Part shown: piece after piece, positions 7,800 through 16,166 of the stretch
How positions within the stretch are numbered: position 1 is the stretch's first letter
How the letters are laid out: the number at the start of each line of letters is the position of its first letter
From: Nitrosopolaris sp035691865
GTDB lineage: Archaea; Thermoproteota; Nitrososphaeria; Nitrososphaerales; Nitrososphaeraceae
Reading direction: 5' to 3'
Assembly: GCA_035691865.1 (NCBI GenBank)
Contig: DASSIM010000029.1
Location: 1 to 35,310 of the forward strand
DNA length: 35,310 bases
Position numbers and translations under genes: made by a program
Notes under the pieces: generated by a model
Databases searched by the model: none
Seen by the model: the letters and a program-made list of their open reading frames with translations, nothing else
Told to the model about the DNA's origin: nothing

Positions 7800-8474
7800 A
7801 TGTCAATATTGTCTATCCATGCACGAATAGGAGAAAAAGCTCCCAATCTGGCTGTTTCTGAATGGATACAAGGAAGATCTACCAATATAGATAAAGAAAT
7901 GGGAAATGTGGTCCTTGTCGAAGTCTTCCAAGTTAATTGTCCAGGCTGTTTCACAAATGGCATTCCGCAAGCAATTGACCTGCATAGTAAATATTATCGT
8001 GACGGTCTAAGGGTACTAGGAGTGGCCACGGCTTTCGAAGACTTTGACAAGAATACATTAGATAATCTCAAGCTACTGCTAACTTCTGGTGAAGTAATTG
8101 GAGAAACAAGGAAAGTTCTATCAGAGTATGGGCGTTTACGACCGGGGAACAAGCTTAGTTACAAAATTCCATTCCCTATAGGGATGGACACGTTGTTGAA
8201 GTTTGGCCCATTGACTCACGATAAAATCATGGATTTCATTGAAGCTAATTTTCCAGATTTCAGATCCTTTGCCGAAAAGGAAAGGGAATCAATGTACGAG
8301 CAGGTAAAAAAGTATCTAAAACTAAAACAATTTTCAGCAAGGACTTTTGAGGAGTATGGCCTACGTGGGACACCGTCAGCTATCCTAATTGATAAGAAAG
8401 GCGTATTGCGACAGACCACTTTTGGCCAAAATGGCTTTCTTGAAAGCATGGTTAAGCAGTTGTTAAACGAGTGA
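7800..8474 (+). CDS. TlpA/AhpC-like thiol-disulfide protein with CPGC motif
   Basis: A 224-residue thioredoxin-fold protein. The pattern is IGEKAP (residues 10-15), strand VVLVEVFQ, redox motif Cys47-Pro-Gly-Cys50, and cis-Pro192 in RGTPSAILID before the last strands. It would oxidise or reduce dithiols on a partner, as in the TlpA/ResA group. The motif is CPGC, not the commoner CPPC or CGPC. There is a long helical insertion between the CPGC helix and the cis-Pro (about residues 85-180, roughly twice the usual length). No signal peptide is visible, so it is predicted cytoplasmic, unlike classical TlpA. Confidence 0.82.
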   Translation: MSILSIHARIGEKAPNLAVSEWIQGRSTNIDKEMGNVVLVEVFQVNCPGCFTNGIPQAIDLHSKYYRDGLRVLGVATAFEDFDKNTLDNLKLLLTSGEVIGETRKVLSEYGRLRPGNKLSYKIPFPIGMDTLLKFGPLTHDKIMDFIEANFPDFRSFAEKERESMYEQVKKYLKLKQFSARTFEEYGLRGTPSAILIDKKGVLRQTTFGQNGFLESMVKQLLNE

Positions 8475-8600
8475 TTAATAGCGTAAGACCAAATACGTTT
8501 GCTGGTCGATTATTCCGGGAATGAGATTGCCATGGTCATAGATATCACAAAATTTCGGGTCAGCTTTAGTGGATCGTTGTTATAAGCAAAAAGACAATAA

Positions 8601-9023
8601 TCATTTTTTATGATGATGGATGGTAGATCCCGATGTTGGTTGTGTTAATGTACTTGCTCCAGTTACCCCGCTGTTATCATGTTTATGATGGTGGGAGCTA
8701 GATGTAGTACTAGTGCCTGTTGCTATCGAACCATTGGTACTTGTGCTACCACCGCCATTGCTACCACTTCCAGTTACGGCTTGATAATAACACTCATCTA
8801 CTTTGTTTATCGATGGTGGATCCTGATGTGTTTTAGATATACAATTATAGAATTTGTTTATTTCTTTATCAAGATTAGAATTACCAGTATTCACTTGTTC
8901 TTGTACTACTGACCCTCCTCCTTTGTTTGAAGCCATAGCTGGGGTAGTGAGGGCAGTGCTAGTTGTTAAGATAGATAGTGTGACGGCAGCAGCTATGAAA
9001 AGCAGTGCTCTATTTGAATACAT
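8601..9023 (-). CDS. Exported Ser/Thr-rich, His-cluster protein
   Basis: A 140-residue protein. Residues 1-32 form a signal peptide ending ...TTPAMAS. The mature protein has a short helical region with two Cys (YNCISK and DECYY, possibly a disulfide), then a low-complexity Gly/Ser/Thr tail carrying the clusters SSHHHKHD and TIHHHKK. His clusters in an exported protein suggest extracytoplasmic binding of Ni, Cu or Zn. That role is inference. Compare the extreme poly-His protein at 34430-34651. The upstream sequence has ATTCC (9033-9037) facing GGAAT (9052-9056), loosely like the dyad before the other His-rich gene. Confidence 0.7.
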   Translation of the reverse strand: MYSNRALLFIAAAVTLSILTTSTALTTPAMASNKGGGSVVQEQVNTGNSNLDKEINKFYNCISKTHQDPPSINKVDECYYQAVTGSGSNGGGSTSTNGSIATGTSTTSSSHHHKHDNSGVTGASTLTQPTSGSTIHHHKK

Positions 9024-9566
9024 TGTTGTTCTATTCCACCTCTTGCTTATAGGAATTGAGAATGCAGCTTCGTGTTTCTAAATACTGATTAATTATCTGG
9101 TTATTATGTCGAGAATAATCAATTATCTTAATATTCTTGTCTTCATAGCAGCAAGAACAGCGGCACTATATTATACATAGGCTATGCTATGTTTTGTAGG
9201 TTTGCCACGGAGGTTTGTGGCCCACCAATTAAATTGACTTAAAAGTGACCGATTATTTGATTAATCGAGAGTGAGATAGTAATAATATCAAGAAGCACCG
9301 TTTTCTTTGACTTTAGTGGGTGTCACGAGTACAGAGTTTATTTCTTGCTCAATTTTCTTTCTGGCTACATCATGTCTGTCATTTGATACCCTAAAATCGA
9401 TCAATATTAAAGAACGGACAGGATATCTAAGAACCTAGTCAGAGACTATTTGGCATGTATTTATAGTGAGATATCTTGACCTGCATGATCGGACGACCCG
9501 CTGTGTCCTTGTATCTTAGGATAATTAATTACTTCCCTGCGTGAGAGGTACAATAAATATTCTGGA
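9024..9566. other. Intergenic region
   Basis: This is mostly featureless AT-rich DNA, apart from a 38-codon open frame listed separately (9288-9404). No repeat or RNA gene was recognised. Confidence 0.4.
9288..9404 (-). CDS. Possible 38-residue protein (or gene remnant)
   Basis: A minus-strand frame from TTG (9404) to TGA has gene-like composition: IDFRVSNDRHDVARKKIEQE then NSVLVTPTKVKENGAS. It has an amphipathic helix and a polar tail. The frame stays open a further 10 codons upstream without a start, so it may be the end of a decayed gene. No homologue is recognised. Confidence 0.3.
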   Translation of the reverse strand: MIDFRVSNDRHDVARKKIEQEINSVLVTPTKVKENGAS

Positions 9567-9881
9567 TCATTTGAATACAACCTTTTTCATATGCGAACCA
9601 CATTCGCGGCAGGTCCTTTCACTGACCTTGTTACCACAGGCTAAACAAACATAAGCAAGTTTTGTATTGAAGTCAGCATTAGCACTGCTACTGCCGCCAT
9701 AGTAGCCTCTTCTTTCTACATTAAACGCTTTTCTTTGAATGTAAAGGATCACCCCTATAAACATAAACACATTGAGCATAAAGCCTATTACGAAACCAAA
9801 GAAATATGTCGCCAACATACTTGCCCCCATAAGAGCAAATGCAAACAATAACCCACGTTTTATCAATTTACTGTTCTGCAT
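9567..9881 (-). CDS. Membrane protein with C-terminal zinc ribbon
   Basis: A 104-residue protein. Two hydrophobic segments (about residues 8-27 and 29-47) are followed by a short Gly/Ser linker and a cytoplasmic-type zinc ribbon, CLACG ... CRECG (two C-x2-C pairs 12 residues apart). The same design (small membrane anchor plus rubredoxin-like ribbon) is common in archaeal proteins of unknown function. The basic end KKVVFK follows the ribbon. An AT-rich promoter-like stretch lies at about 9905-9918 on the minus strand. Partner and role are unknown. Confidence 0.75.
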   Translation of the reverse strand: MQNSKLIKRGLLFAFALMGASMLATYFFGFVIGFMLNVFMFIGVILYIQRKAFNVERRGYYGGSSSANADFNTKLAYVCLACGNKVSERTCRECGSHMKKVVFK

Positions 9882-9970
9882 GTTTATCCAACGTATATAG
9901 CAGGTTATAGAATAAAAATGGTCGCATCATCTTTGATATCAGTGTAAGAAGTGTCTGGTTGAAAGAAAGT

Positions 9971-9997
9971 AAAAAGTGTAAAAAGTGTAAAAAGTGT
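9971..9997 (+). repeat. Three perfect tandem copies of AAAAAGTGT
   Basis: A 9-bp unit is repeated head to tail at 9971-9979, 9980-9988 and 9989-9997. One frame would read KKC three times (CxxCxxC) in a 67-codon open frame from 9959. The rest of that frame looks non-coding. It is more likely a simple sequence repeat. Confidence 0.7.
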
Positions 9998-10346
9998 GTG
10001 AATGAACAGCAAAGACACCACATATATATAACAACGCTCGGCATAATACGTTACTTCTATGACTTTTACAAGATACATTTTCCAATTTTACATCAAAAAT
10101 GGATCTCTCTTTTCGAGATGACCCACAGTACCATCTCATTAATTTGGTATCCTCATTTTTGACATCAATTTAAGCACTAACCGCCTTCGACCTGAATTAT
10201 ATACGTAGGATCTGATACACGAAGTATAATATGTGTCTCGCTTCCTTAGTAATGCAATTGCAAGTTGAAATCACGACATCATAAGTCAGCATTTCGATTG
10301 AAGACTAGTCCAGTGATTTCTTCTAAGTGCAGTACTTCCGCTTAGG
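9998..10346. other. Intergenic region
   Basis: No gene was recognised between the tandem repeat and the decayed gene at 10347. Confidence 0.4.
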
Positions 10347-10379
10347 TTAGGTAATCCAGTGATTCCTTCCGCTTAGGTT
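10309..10379. repeat. Imperfect direct duplication at the end of a decayed gene
   Basis: TCCAGTGATT occurs at 10309-10318 and 10355-10364. CTTCCGCTTAGGTT occurs at 10335-10348 and 10366-10379. The order of the two blocks is conserved but their spacing differs, as expected for a duplication followed by a small deletion. Confidence 0.6.
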
Positions 10380-10860
10380 GTAGTTAGCGTTCAGATTCAC
10401 TGTCTTCACATTACCTGATGAATCAATTGGTACTCGATCATGTGCCCTTGCGTTCAACGATATTAGCATATTCTTTCCGTTTTTAACAGGATCAGTGTTG
10501 ATTATTAGAACCAGCGTGCAAAGGCATGAATTGTGCTGAACGTGAGCTTGAAACACCAAAAAGTCCAACCAACTGTACCATCGATTTGCTGCCAAAGACG
10601 ACACTAACAGCTTGTGGCATCATCCTACGACTGTTGGCAACTTACATTATCTTAATCTGTAGGTTTTGTGAGGAGAATATAATTAGGGTGGCAGAAGTAT
10701 CCCCACTGCAGCTTATACTTTGGCTGCGCTTCCTGTTTTATTTGAAGCCGCTTATTGTTGTTTTTGAAGGATATCCTGCTGCTGCGAGCCCAATTACTGA
10801 TAAAGTCGAAACCTATCGTCGTATCAGTATTTATTTAGTCGATAAATATCCTGGTTCATA
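10347..10860 (-). pseudogene. Decayed, probably exported protein gene
   Basis: The minus strand has coding-like pieces in different frames. One is a signal-peptide-like VSTLSVIGLAAAGYPS (near 10760-10810). Another is GVSSSRSAQFMPLHAGSNN, and a final one is INTDPVKNGKNMLISLNARA...VPIDSSGNVKTVNL (near 10360-10500). They are separated by stops and frame changes. The order (signal, loop, beta-strand-rich domain) resembles other exported proteins in this window. No family is recognised. The plus-strand open frame over the same bases looks like a shadow. Confidence 0.35.
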
Positions 10861-11071
10861 AGGGATTATTGATTAATAAAAGTCGGGTAAGTTGTAAGCT
10901 GCATCAGTTTGCGTAAACAGATCTGATGACGAGTAACATATGAAGAATAGGTAAATAAATGATAGTTTTAATATGAAATTTATTAAGGAGTTATGCCTGT
11001 ATATATGGGGGAGGATGTTACACAGTCCATTATGACGCAAGAATTCCTTCTTGATCTACAAGGTGATAACT

Positions 11072-11491
11072 ATGTCTGAATCTCAAGAAATTAGAGAAAT
11101 TAAACGAGTATATGCGGGGCTACAGACATTATACCATACTTCTTTTCCAAAATCAGATCCATCTTTAGTTCATGATTTGCTGAGACGTTTGCAAAAAAAT
11201 CCCGACATTCCCCCGATATATATGGTTGAAGTGTTCACAAAACCAGGCGTAAATCCCGAAGTGGCAAAAAAATATATTTTTGAGAAAACGGGAATGGTTC
11301 CAGCGATCTACGATAATGGAACTCTTTTTGTAACAAATCAGAAATTAACCTTAGAGATGCTTAGAGAAATATCAGATTCTAATGATGTTTTAGAAGTTGC
11401 AGGTGATTATACTGGAAACATAACGGCTAGAGGATCTTCCCATGTTCATTCAGATGATTGTCCTCTACGCAATCTTGACTACGCCTACTAG
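11072..11491 (+). CDS. Hypothetical protein with C-terminal HxH...C motif
   Basis: A 139-residue soluble protein. I chose the ATG at 11072 over the TTG seven codons upstream because AAGGTGAT sits 5-12 bases before it as a ribosome binding site. It has a helical N-terminal half, then a beta-alpha-beta-like region (PPIYMVEVFTKPGVNPE, VPAIYDNGTLFVTNQKLTLE). It ends with SSHVHSDDCPLRNLD, a His-x-His-x4-Cys cluster that could hold a metal. Family not recognised. It stands alone between long non-coding stretches. Confidence 0.72.
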   Translation: MSESQEIREIKRVYAGLQTLYHTSFPKSDPSLVHDLLRRLQKNPDIPPIYMVEVFTKPGVNPEVAKKYIFEKTGMVPAIYDNGTLFVTNQKLTLEMLREISDSNDVLEVAGDYTGNITARGSSHVHSDDCPLRNLDYAY

Positions 11492-12026
11492 AAACCACGT
11501 TCTGTTCTATCGAATAATTTGCTCCCTATGAGCGTCTCTTGAGCTTTAATTTGACGGTACCAAAATTAATGCGGGATTCTTCCAGGGTAGGATGCATTAT
11601 CCAATAAATATCAAATTAACAGCATCATCAAATGAGTGCATCAGCAAGCAAGTCTCAAACCTGTGTTTAGAAAATCTAGGAATAATTTCAGCCAAGAGGT
11701 CGAATAGAAGCAATGCGTAATAAAGTGAATTAGATCCACACGTTGTGGCTTGAGGCAAGGTCAGGCAGATTTGGTTGCTCTGAAAGGGCATCAAGTTCAA
11801 GAGACAAAACCTTTTATGCTAAATCTGCGGTATAGTGTTTGTAGGTAATAATCTAATCTATTGTCCATATCCGTGCTGTATCTTTACGCACTAGTGTTGA
11901 AGGCTCTCATAGTGGACCTATTCACTTAGTGAAATTATCAGGAGAGGTAATCGGCCATGCACTAAAATCCAATTGCTCCTCAACAATGATTGCTTGCTCA
12001 ATAGATTGCTAAGGGACTAACAACGG
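11492..12026. other. Intergenic region with coding-like scraps
   Basis: A 67-codon minus-strand frame (11597-11800) has poor coding character. A plus-strand stretch at about 11865-12012 reads SGPIHLVKLSGEVIGHALKS and SNCSSTMIACSID before a stop, which looks like the tail of a lost gene. Nothing intact was found. Confidence 0.3.
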
Positions 12027-12185
12027 TCAAATATCAGATCCATACGGAGTAGTGGATTTCTTCAACTCCAATACTGAGTAATCTTTCAATTCTATAAAGA
12101 ATCGTTTGCTGTCCTTTTGGACAACTACGTAATTTGATCCTGATCCTACTATGATACCGCCAACAAACTCCTTCAACTGTATCAT
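12027..12185 (-). CDS. 52-residue beta-rich small protein
   Basis: A complete short gene from ATG (12185) to TGA (12027). It begins MIQLKEFVGGIIVGSGS, followed by NYVVVQKDSKRFFIELKDYS and a polar end. The strongly alternating hydrophobic strands suggest a small SH3- or OB-like barrel. The promoter supports it: TTTTATATAC on the minus strand lies about 25-30 bases before the ATG. There is no Cys, signal peptide or membrane segment. Function is unknown. Genes this short are often missed. Confidence 0.6.
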   Translation of the reverse strand: MIQLKEFVGGIIVGSGSNYVVVQKDSKRFFIELKDYSVLELKKSTTPYGSDI

Positions 12186-12286
12186 GTGTAGTGCCTATAT
12201 ACCCCTTTGTATATAAAACTTATCTGTTATGCTATAGGAAGTAGACATTTTTGATTATTTGTTCGAACATACAAATTGACATTTCA

Positions 12287-12586
12287 TTATACACGAAATT
12301 GAAAGGGGTATAAATATAGGGAACATCTGAGCCAGGTTCTGTGGAACGTTCCATCAAACATCGAGAAAGCACTATTGACATTTTCTAAATAACCGCTCCA
12401 CTGATCTTCAAAAGTAGTTCTTAATGTTGTGGACCAATACTGAGAAAAATCTTCAATCATTTTGGTCCACTGGATATTGTCTCCACCCTCTATAAGGTGA
12501 AGGGATTTAGCACTTCGTCCAAGTGGAGATAAATCATTTTCCTCTATTTCGCCCATATGTAAGATATGTGTAAGGTAGCCATACAC
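12287..12586 (-). CDS. Hypothetical protein, Trp/aromatic-rich helical
   Basis: A 99-residue frame. The central part (MGEIEENDLSPLGRSAKS then WTKMIEDFSQYWSTTLRTTF) has amphipathic helical character with several Trp and Phe, loosely recalling PhaE-like or other helical subunits. The likeness is too weak to name. The start may be ATG 12586 or the internal ATG at 12556. The C-terminal end is less gene-like. It is followed, on the same strand, by the 52-residue gene 101 bases away. Confidence 0.4.
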   Translation of the reverse strand: MYGYLTHILHMGEIEENDLSPLGRSAKSLHLIEGGDNIQWTKMIEDFSQYWSTTLRTTFEDQWSGYLENVNSAFSMFDGTFHRTWLRCSLYLYPFQFRV

Positions 12587-12784
12587 ATGTTATGAACTGT
12601 AAATTGTCATTTCAGAATATTGTAAATTCAAGCCTAGAATAATGATTCACTTTGAGTAGATATCCGAAATCATTGAAGACTTCTAGTTCAACCGCGGTAT
12701 TCGTCCTAGCCTTCCATTTTATCTGAGTATCCATTATCATTTAATAGAGCCATAAATCTATACATCGACAATTGCGACGACAGA

Positions 12785-13393
12785 ATGACTAACAGAAATA
12801 TTATATTTCAAAATTTTGATGCTGCATTAGACGAATTAAAACGAAAGTTATACGACGTTGAATACTACAATACTCCAACTTCATGCGTATATGTATTATA
12901 TAACATAGAAATTCATGGGTTTCAGACGGTAGCTTCTTCTCTTTGTACTAGTTCATCTTCAGGAGAAAATGACCTCTCTAAGTATTCCACCATAGTTAGT
13001 ATATTGAAAATCAAAACGAATCAAGAGGATTTTGACGGCTATATTGACAAAAAAATTAATCAGAATCTATTAGAAAACTTATCAAAAGAGGAGTATCGTA
13101 AATTGTTAATAGACTATCTAGTCCATTTAGGACTTGAGAAAATACAAACGAATCCATTGGATGTTGCTGCTAAGCACGAGATACAAAGTAAAGATGTAAA
13201 AGGTTTTATCAACAACTTGCAACGCACACCGCAAAAAGTCGACGACCTTCCACTGCTTCTCGTTGGTTGGTATGGTATTCCTCCAGCTATTGCAAGACTC
13301 GCTGCAAAGAATATAATTCAAGATCAAAATATGGAAATCTATTCCGATAATACGGGTCAGAGGTGGATAAAGTTAAAGTCCACGCGATCATAG
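12785..13393 (+). CDS. Hypothetical cytoplasmic protein
   Basis: A 202-residue protein with no signal peptide or membrane segment. It starts with a helical region, then strands with SCVYVLYNIEIHGFQTVASS and STIVSILKIKTN. The second half is helical, Lys-rich, and includes LLLVGWYGIPPAIARLAAKN, a helix-turn-helix-like stretch, near residues 165-185. The end GQRWIKLKSTR is basic. DNA or RNA binding is conceivable but not shown. A TATA-like CATAAATCTATAC lies about 25-30 bases before the ATG. Family not recognised. Confidence 0.7.
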   Translation: MTNRNIIFQNFDAALDELKRKLYDVEYYNTPTSCVYVLYNIEIHGFQTVASSLCTSSSSGENDLSKYSTIVSILKIKTNQEDFDGYIDKKINQNLLENLSKEEYRKLLIDYLVHLGLEKIQTNPLDVAAKHEIQSKDVKGFINNLQRTPQKVDDLPLLLVGWYGIPPAIARLAAKNIIQDQNMEIYSDNTGQRWIKLKSTRS

Positions 13394-13941
13394 TGCGTAT
13401 AATCATCTTTTTAATAAGTGGAGTTTTACAGCAGTATTTTGATGAAATAGTTATTTGATTGTAAGTGGATACACTCTAGGGTATCTTTTGTGAGGGAACT
13501 GGTTTAGATGCTTGCATGCATGGTAACATTATGTCTTAGTCCCAATTCAACGAAAAACTCTTTACCATAATTAAAACCAAATCTAGTGGTGGGCATATAG
13601 CTGTAGCATGTTTGTACTATACCCCGTAGTGCTTGATATTTTGTTTAGAAATTAAATTATCGCCTTTTAGGTAAGTGTGAAATTGTTACCGGAGAAACAT
13701 TCCATCGTTAGCCAAGTCTACATACGAATAAACAAAAAGTGAGGATAGGCTGACTTTGAAACAAGTCTGTTGTCAGGGTTCGGAAGGTGTATAAGGTGAT
13801 CATGGAATTTATTCATTCAAATCTCGCTTACTCACTAGTCGTAGTGTTAGCACGTGTGTATTCCTCCGCTAATATACACCTGACATCATGATAACTAATA
13901 TTTTAAAGTAGCAAACGACAGACTATGTCTTAGAAATCCTA
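13394..13941. other. Intergenic region
   Basis: About 550 bases between two genes ending toward each other. The only open frame of note is 30 codons on the minus strand (13504-13596, MPTTRFGFNYGKEFF...), too weak to call. No RNA gene was recognised. Confidence 0.35.
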
Positions 13942-14529
13942 TTAAACAATCTTGATACTAACTTCAATAGCATCTTTCGTATTACTATTAAATTCTAATT
14001 CTGTCTCCAAGACCTTGCTATTGTACCGTCCAGAATTTCTTACATATTTGAGATAGTCGCGCATTGATGTTTCAAATACGCCTACGTTATCAGCCACAAC
14101 TACAGCACCTTTCTCAAGATTCTTCTCGACTAACTTAATATACCTAAAGTATTCCTCTTTAGTGCCATCCAAGAACACCATGTCAAATTTTTCATTTAGG
14201 TTTGGTATTATGTCTAATCCATCTCCCTCTATAACTTCTACCTTCTCATCGAGAGCTGCATCTTCTATGTTTTTTCTTGCAATGTCTGAAGATTCCCTGT
14301 CTATTTCAATAGTTGTAACTTTGCCCTGATTTTGTCCGTCTGGTAAGATTCTACCCATCAGTATTGCAGAATATCCATATAATGATCCAATCTCAAGGAT
14401 CCTTCTGGGTTTATAATTTTGAATCACATCTTCAATGATTTTGCCCTTGACCGGACCTATGGATGGCAGGGATCCTTCTTCAGCCATTCTTTCTAGTCTC
14501 TTTAGTACTTTATGTGTTTCTTCATTCAT
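13942..14529 (-). CDS. SAM-dependent O-methyltransferase (family 3 / COMT-like)
   Basis: A 195-residue class I methyltransferase. Motif I is ILEIGSLYGYSA (residues about 41-52), the acidic strand-2 end is TTIEIDRE, DMVFLDGTKEEYFRYI carries the motif-IV Asp, and AVVVADNV is the next strand, all in the order of the catechol/caffeoyl-CoA O-methyltransferase family. It would move a methyl group from S-adenosylmethionine to a hydroxyl acceptor. The acceptor cannot be read from sequence. Its ATG lies 15 bases after the DUF962 gene on the same strand, so the two probably form an operon. Length is normal for the compact family. Confidence 0.88.
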   Translation of the reverse strand: MNEETHKVLKRLERMAEEGSLPSIGPVKGKIIEDVIQNYKPRRILEIGSLYGYSAILMGRILPDGQNQGKVTTIEIDRESSDIARKNIEDAALDEKVEVIEGDGLDIIPNLNEKFDMVFLDGTKEEYFRYIKLVEKNLEKGAVVVADNVGVFETSMRDYLKYVRNSGRYNSKVLETELEFNSNTKDAIEVSIKIV

Positions 14530-14544
14530 AGTGCTTTGTCGCGT

Positions 14545-14823
14545 TCAATATTGAATTAGTTTTGCTTTCCTTGATAAGTACTTGAAAAGTATGATCAACG
14601 TCATTGCTCTGAAGTTTCCTTCTATCTTGTGACCTATCAAGAACAAACAAACTGCTACTAACCATAAGATTAATCCAGTAATGGGATTAGTATTAAGGGT
14701 CAGAAAATAACCAACAATTAACGCGATTCCAGTAGCATAGATGGGTAATCCTATTAGGTGTAAAATCCTATTAGCAGTATTTCTATGAGTGCTTTTTACC
14801 GCTTTAATTAGGCTGAAGGGCAA
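14545..14823 (-). CDS. DUF962 / Mpo1-like membrane protein
   Basis: A 92-residue protein with an N-terminal THRNTANRILHLIGLPIY block and a later FLIGHKIEGNFRA block. These match the DUF962 (Mpo1/YGL010w) signature, in which conserved His residues sit at the ends of membrane helices (H...N...H...G.P, then GH.IEGN). Two hydrophobic segments lie about at 24-42 and 46-65. Yeast Mpo1 is an iron-dependent dioxygenase of 2-hydroxy fatty acids. Whether an archaeal copy acts on lipids is unknown. It is upstream partner of the methyltransferase. Confidence 0.8.
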   Translation of the reverse strand: MPFSLIKAVKSTHRNTANRILHLIGLPIYATGIALIVGYFLTLNTNPITGLILWLVAVCLFLIGHKIEGNFRAMTLIILFKYLSRKAKLIQY

Positions 14824-15039
14824 ATTTCTAACTGTGATATAATAATCTCAAATTAATATTTAGCCCACATATTTACGGATTAGCGTATACTGGCGTTAGT
14901 GAGCTGTTTAATTATTAAACTATGAGGCAACGATAATCAGAAATACGAGCACATGGCATATAGCATTCGTTCATATTTTTCTTGAAACTGATCATAATCG
15001 TGAATCGTGATAATATTGTTAGCGAAGATGGCATGATAA

Positions 15040-15469
15040 ATCGTTTACTCTCACCTTTGCCCAACCAATGTCAAATCTTATGCAATCATAGGAAGTTGGG
15101 AACCGAATGCTGTCGCAAGCCATTTTTTAATGGAATCTCTTTTCAAAAATATATTAGGTGTTCCGACTTTCAATCTCGATATGGCTGGTTTTAGAGGGAA
15201 TTTCCAGGATGACAACGACCTACAGGTGAATTTGACAAGCCAAGCTATGTTTCTGACATCCAACACACAGTGCTCTTCCCAATGAAGGTAAAGGGGATAA
15301 TAATACTCTTCATGCTTCAGGATTTGTAGCATTATCCGATCCAAACCTTGTGCATGGGGAATTAGGTTCTACTCAAATTCAGAATGAAGTGTCAAAATCA
15401 CTCAACTCAGAAGATAGCAAATTTGCAGATTCAATAGGATTTGGTGCTCCGTGCGACATTCCAAAATGA
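15040..15469 (+). pseudogene. Frameshifted exported-type protein gene
   Basis: One frame reads SYAIIGSWEPNAVASHF and then GVPTFNLDMAGFRGNFQDDN from about 15040 to a TGA at 15282-15284. Another resumes at about 15296 with NNTLHASGFVALSDPNLVHG and ends GAPCDIPK at 15469. The two parts flow together in style (polar beta-rich, like the mature part of exported Thaumarchaeal proteins). A start codon and signal peptide are missing upstream. This is probably a decayed gene with at least one frameshift and a lost 5' end. Confidence 0.5.
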
Positions 15470-15493
15470 TGGAGTATTCTCAGTATCATTTGA

Positions 15494-15922
15494 CTAGCGT
15501 ATCGTTATAAGCGAAAGTGATTTCTTGCTTCCATATTTCATATACATTTCATCAAATTTGACGGCTTTTTCCTTTATCAAATTACCCGCACTATCATATA
15601 ATTTGATGAAGTTAGCGCGCATTAACAGATCACCTTTAGGATTAAAAAATTGTATGCTGTAACTTTGTCTTCCGTCTGATGATCTTGCCTCTTTAACAAA
15701 TCTAGCTTCTGTAACTTCATCCATATTAAGATGAATGTGCCATGGTCTTTCCTCAGCACCTATTGTTGCCCATTTATCTTTAATTCTAAAAGGTAATCCT
15801 TTCTCTATTCTTGATTCAGCTATACTACCACCTCCACTATTAATTGATAAAAGTATCTCTTGTTGAGATAATATATCTGAAATTAACCTATATGCTAAAT
15901 CGTATTTTGTATCATACGTCAT
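15494..15922 (-). CDS. ChuX/HutX-like (haem-utilisation fold) protein
   Basis: A 142-residue cytoplasmic protein. The segment ERPWHIHLNMDEVTEARFVKE followed by YSIQFFNPKGDLLMRANF and LYDSAGNLIKEKAVKFDEM resembles the half-repeat of the HemS/ChuX/HutX fold. That fold binds haem or tetrapyrroles in a split-barrel sheet. His62 and His64 in PWHIHL are candidate ligands. Typical ChuX proteins are about 165 residues, so this is slightly short. There is no haem transporter nearby, and the function is inferred from pattern only. It is transcribed leftward from a free-standing promoter region. Confidence 0.65.
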   Translation of the reverse strand: MTYDTKYDLAYRLISDILSQQEILLSINSGGGSIAESRIEKGLPFRIKDKWATIGAEERPWHIHLNMDEVTEARFVKEARSSDGRQSYSIQFFNPKGDLLMRANFIKLYDSAGNLIKEKAVKFDEMYMKYGSKKSLSLITIR

Positions 15923-16135
15923 ATGAGACTTCCTCTCTATGTGTCCTCACAGGAGTACGATAATTAATATTCTTCTACTGCTACAGCCATTATCCTTTTC
16001 ACTAACTGACGTTAAAATCGGCTACTTCCACTAAACTGGTAATGGCTTTGCTTTACATACTTTTCTAAACTTGTGGATTCCGAACATGGCATCCAGGATT
16101 GTACTTCCTACGTATGATCACTTATTCATGAATTC

Positions 16136-16150
16136 TTTTATATTATATTA
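16136..16150 (+). promoter_or_regulatory. TATA-like box of the VOC gene
   Basis: TTTTATATTATATTA lies about 24 bases before the ATG at 16167, the expected position for a leaderless archaeal transcript. Confidence 0.5.
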
Positions 16151-16166
16151 ACACCAGGACAACAAC

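Noticed and set aside
9959..10162. 67-codon frame starting KESKKCKKCKKC
   Set aside because: The CxxCxxC pattern is produced by a 9-bp tandem repeat, and the rest has no coding character.
10526..10861. 111-codon plus-strand frame
   Set aside because: It lies antisense to the decayed gene and lacks domain-like features.
11597..11800. 67-codon minus-strand frame
   Set aside because: Poor amino-acid pattern, no promoter, no motif.
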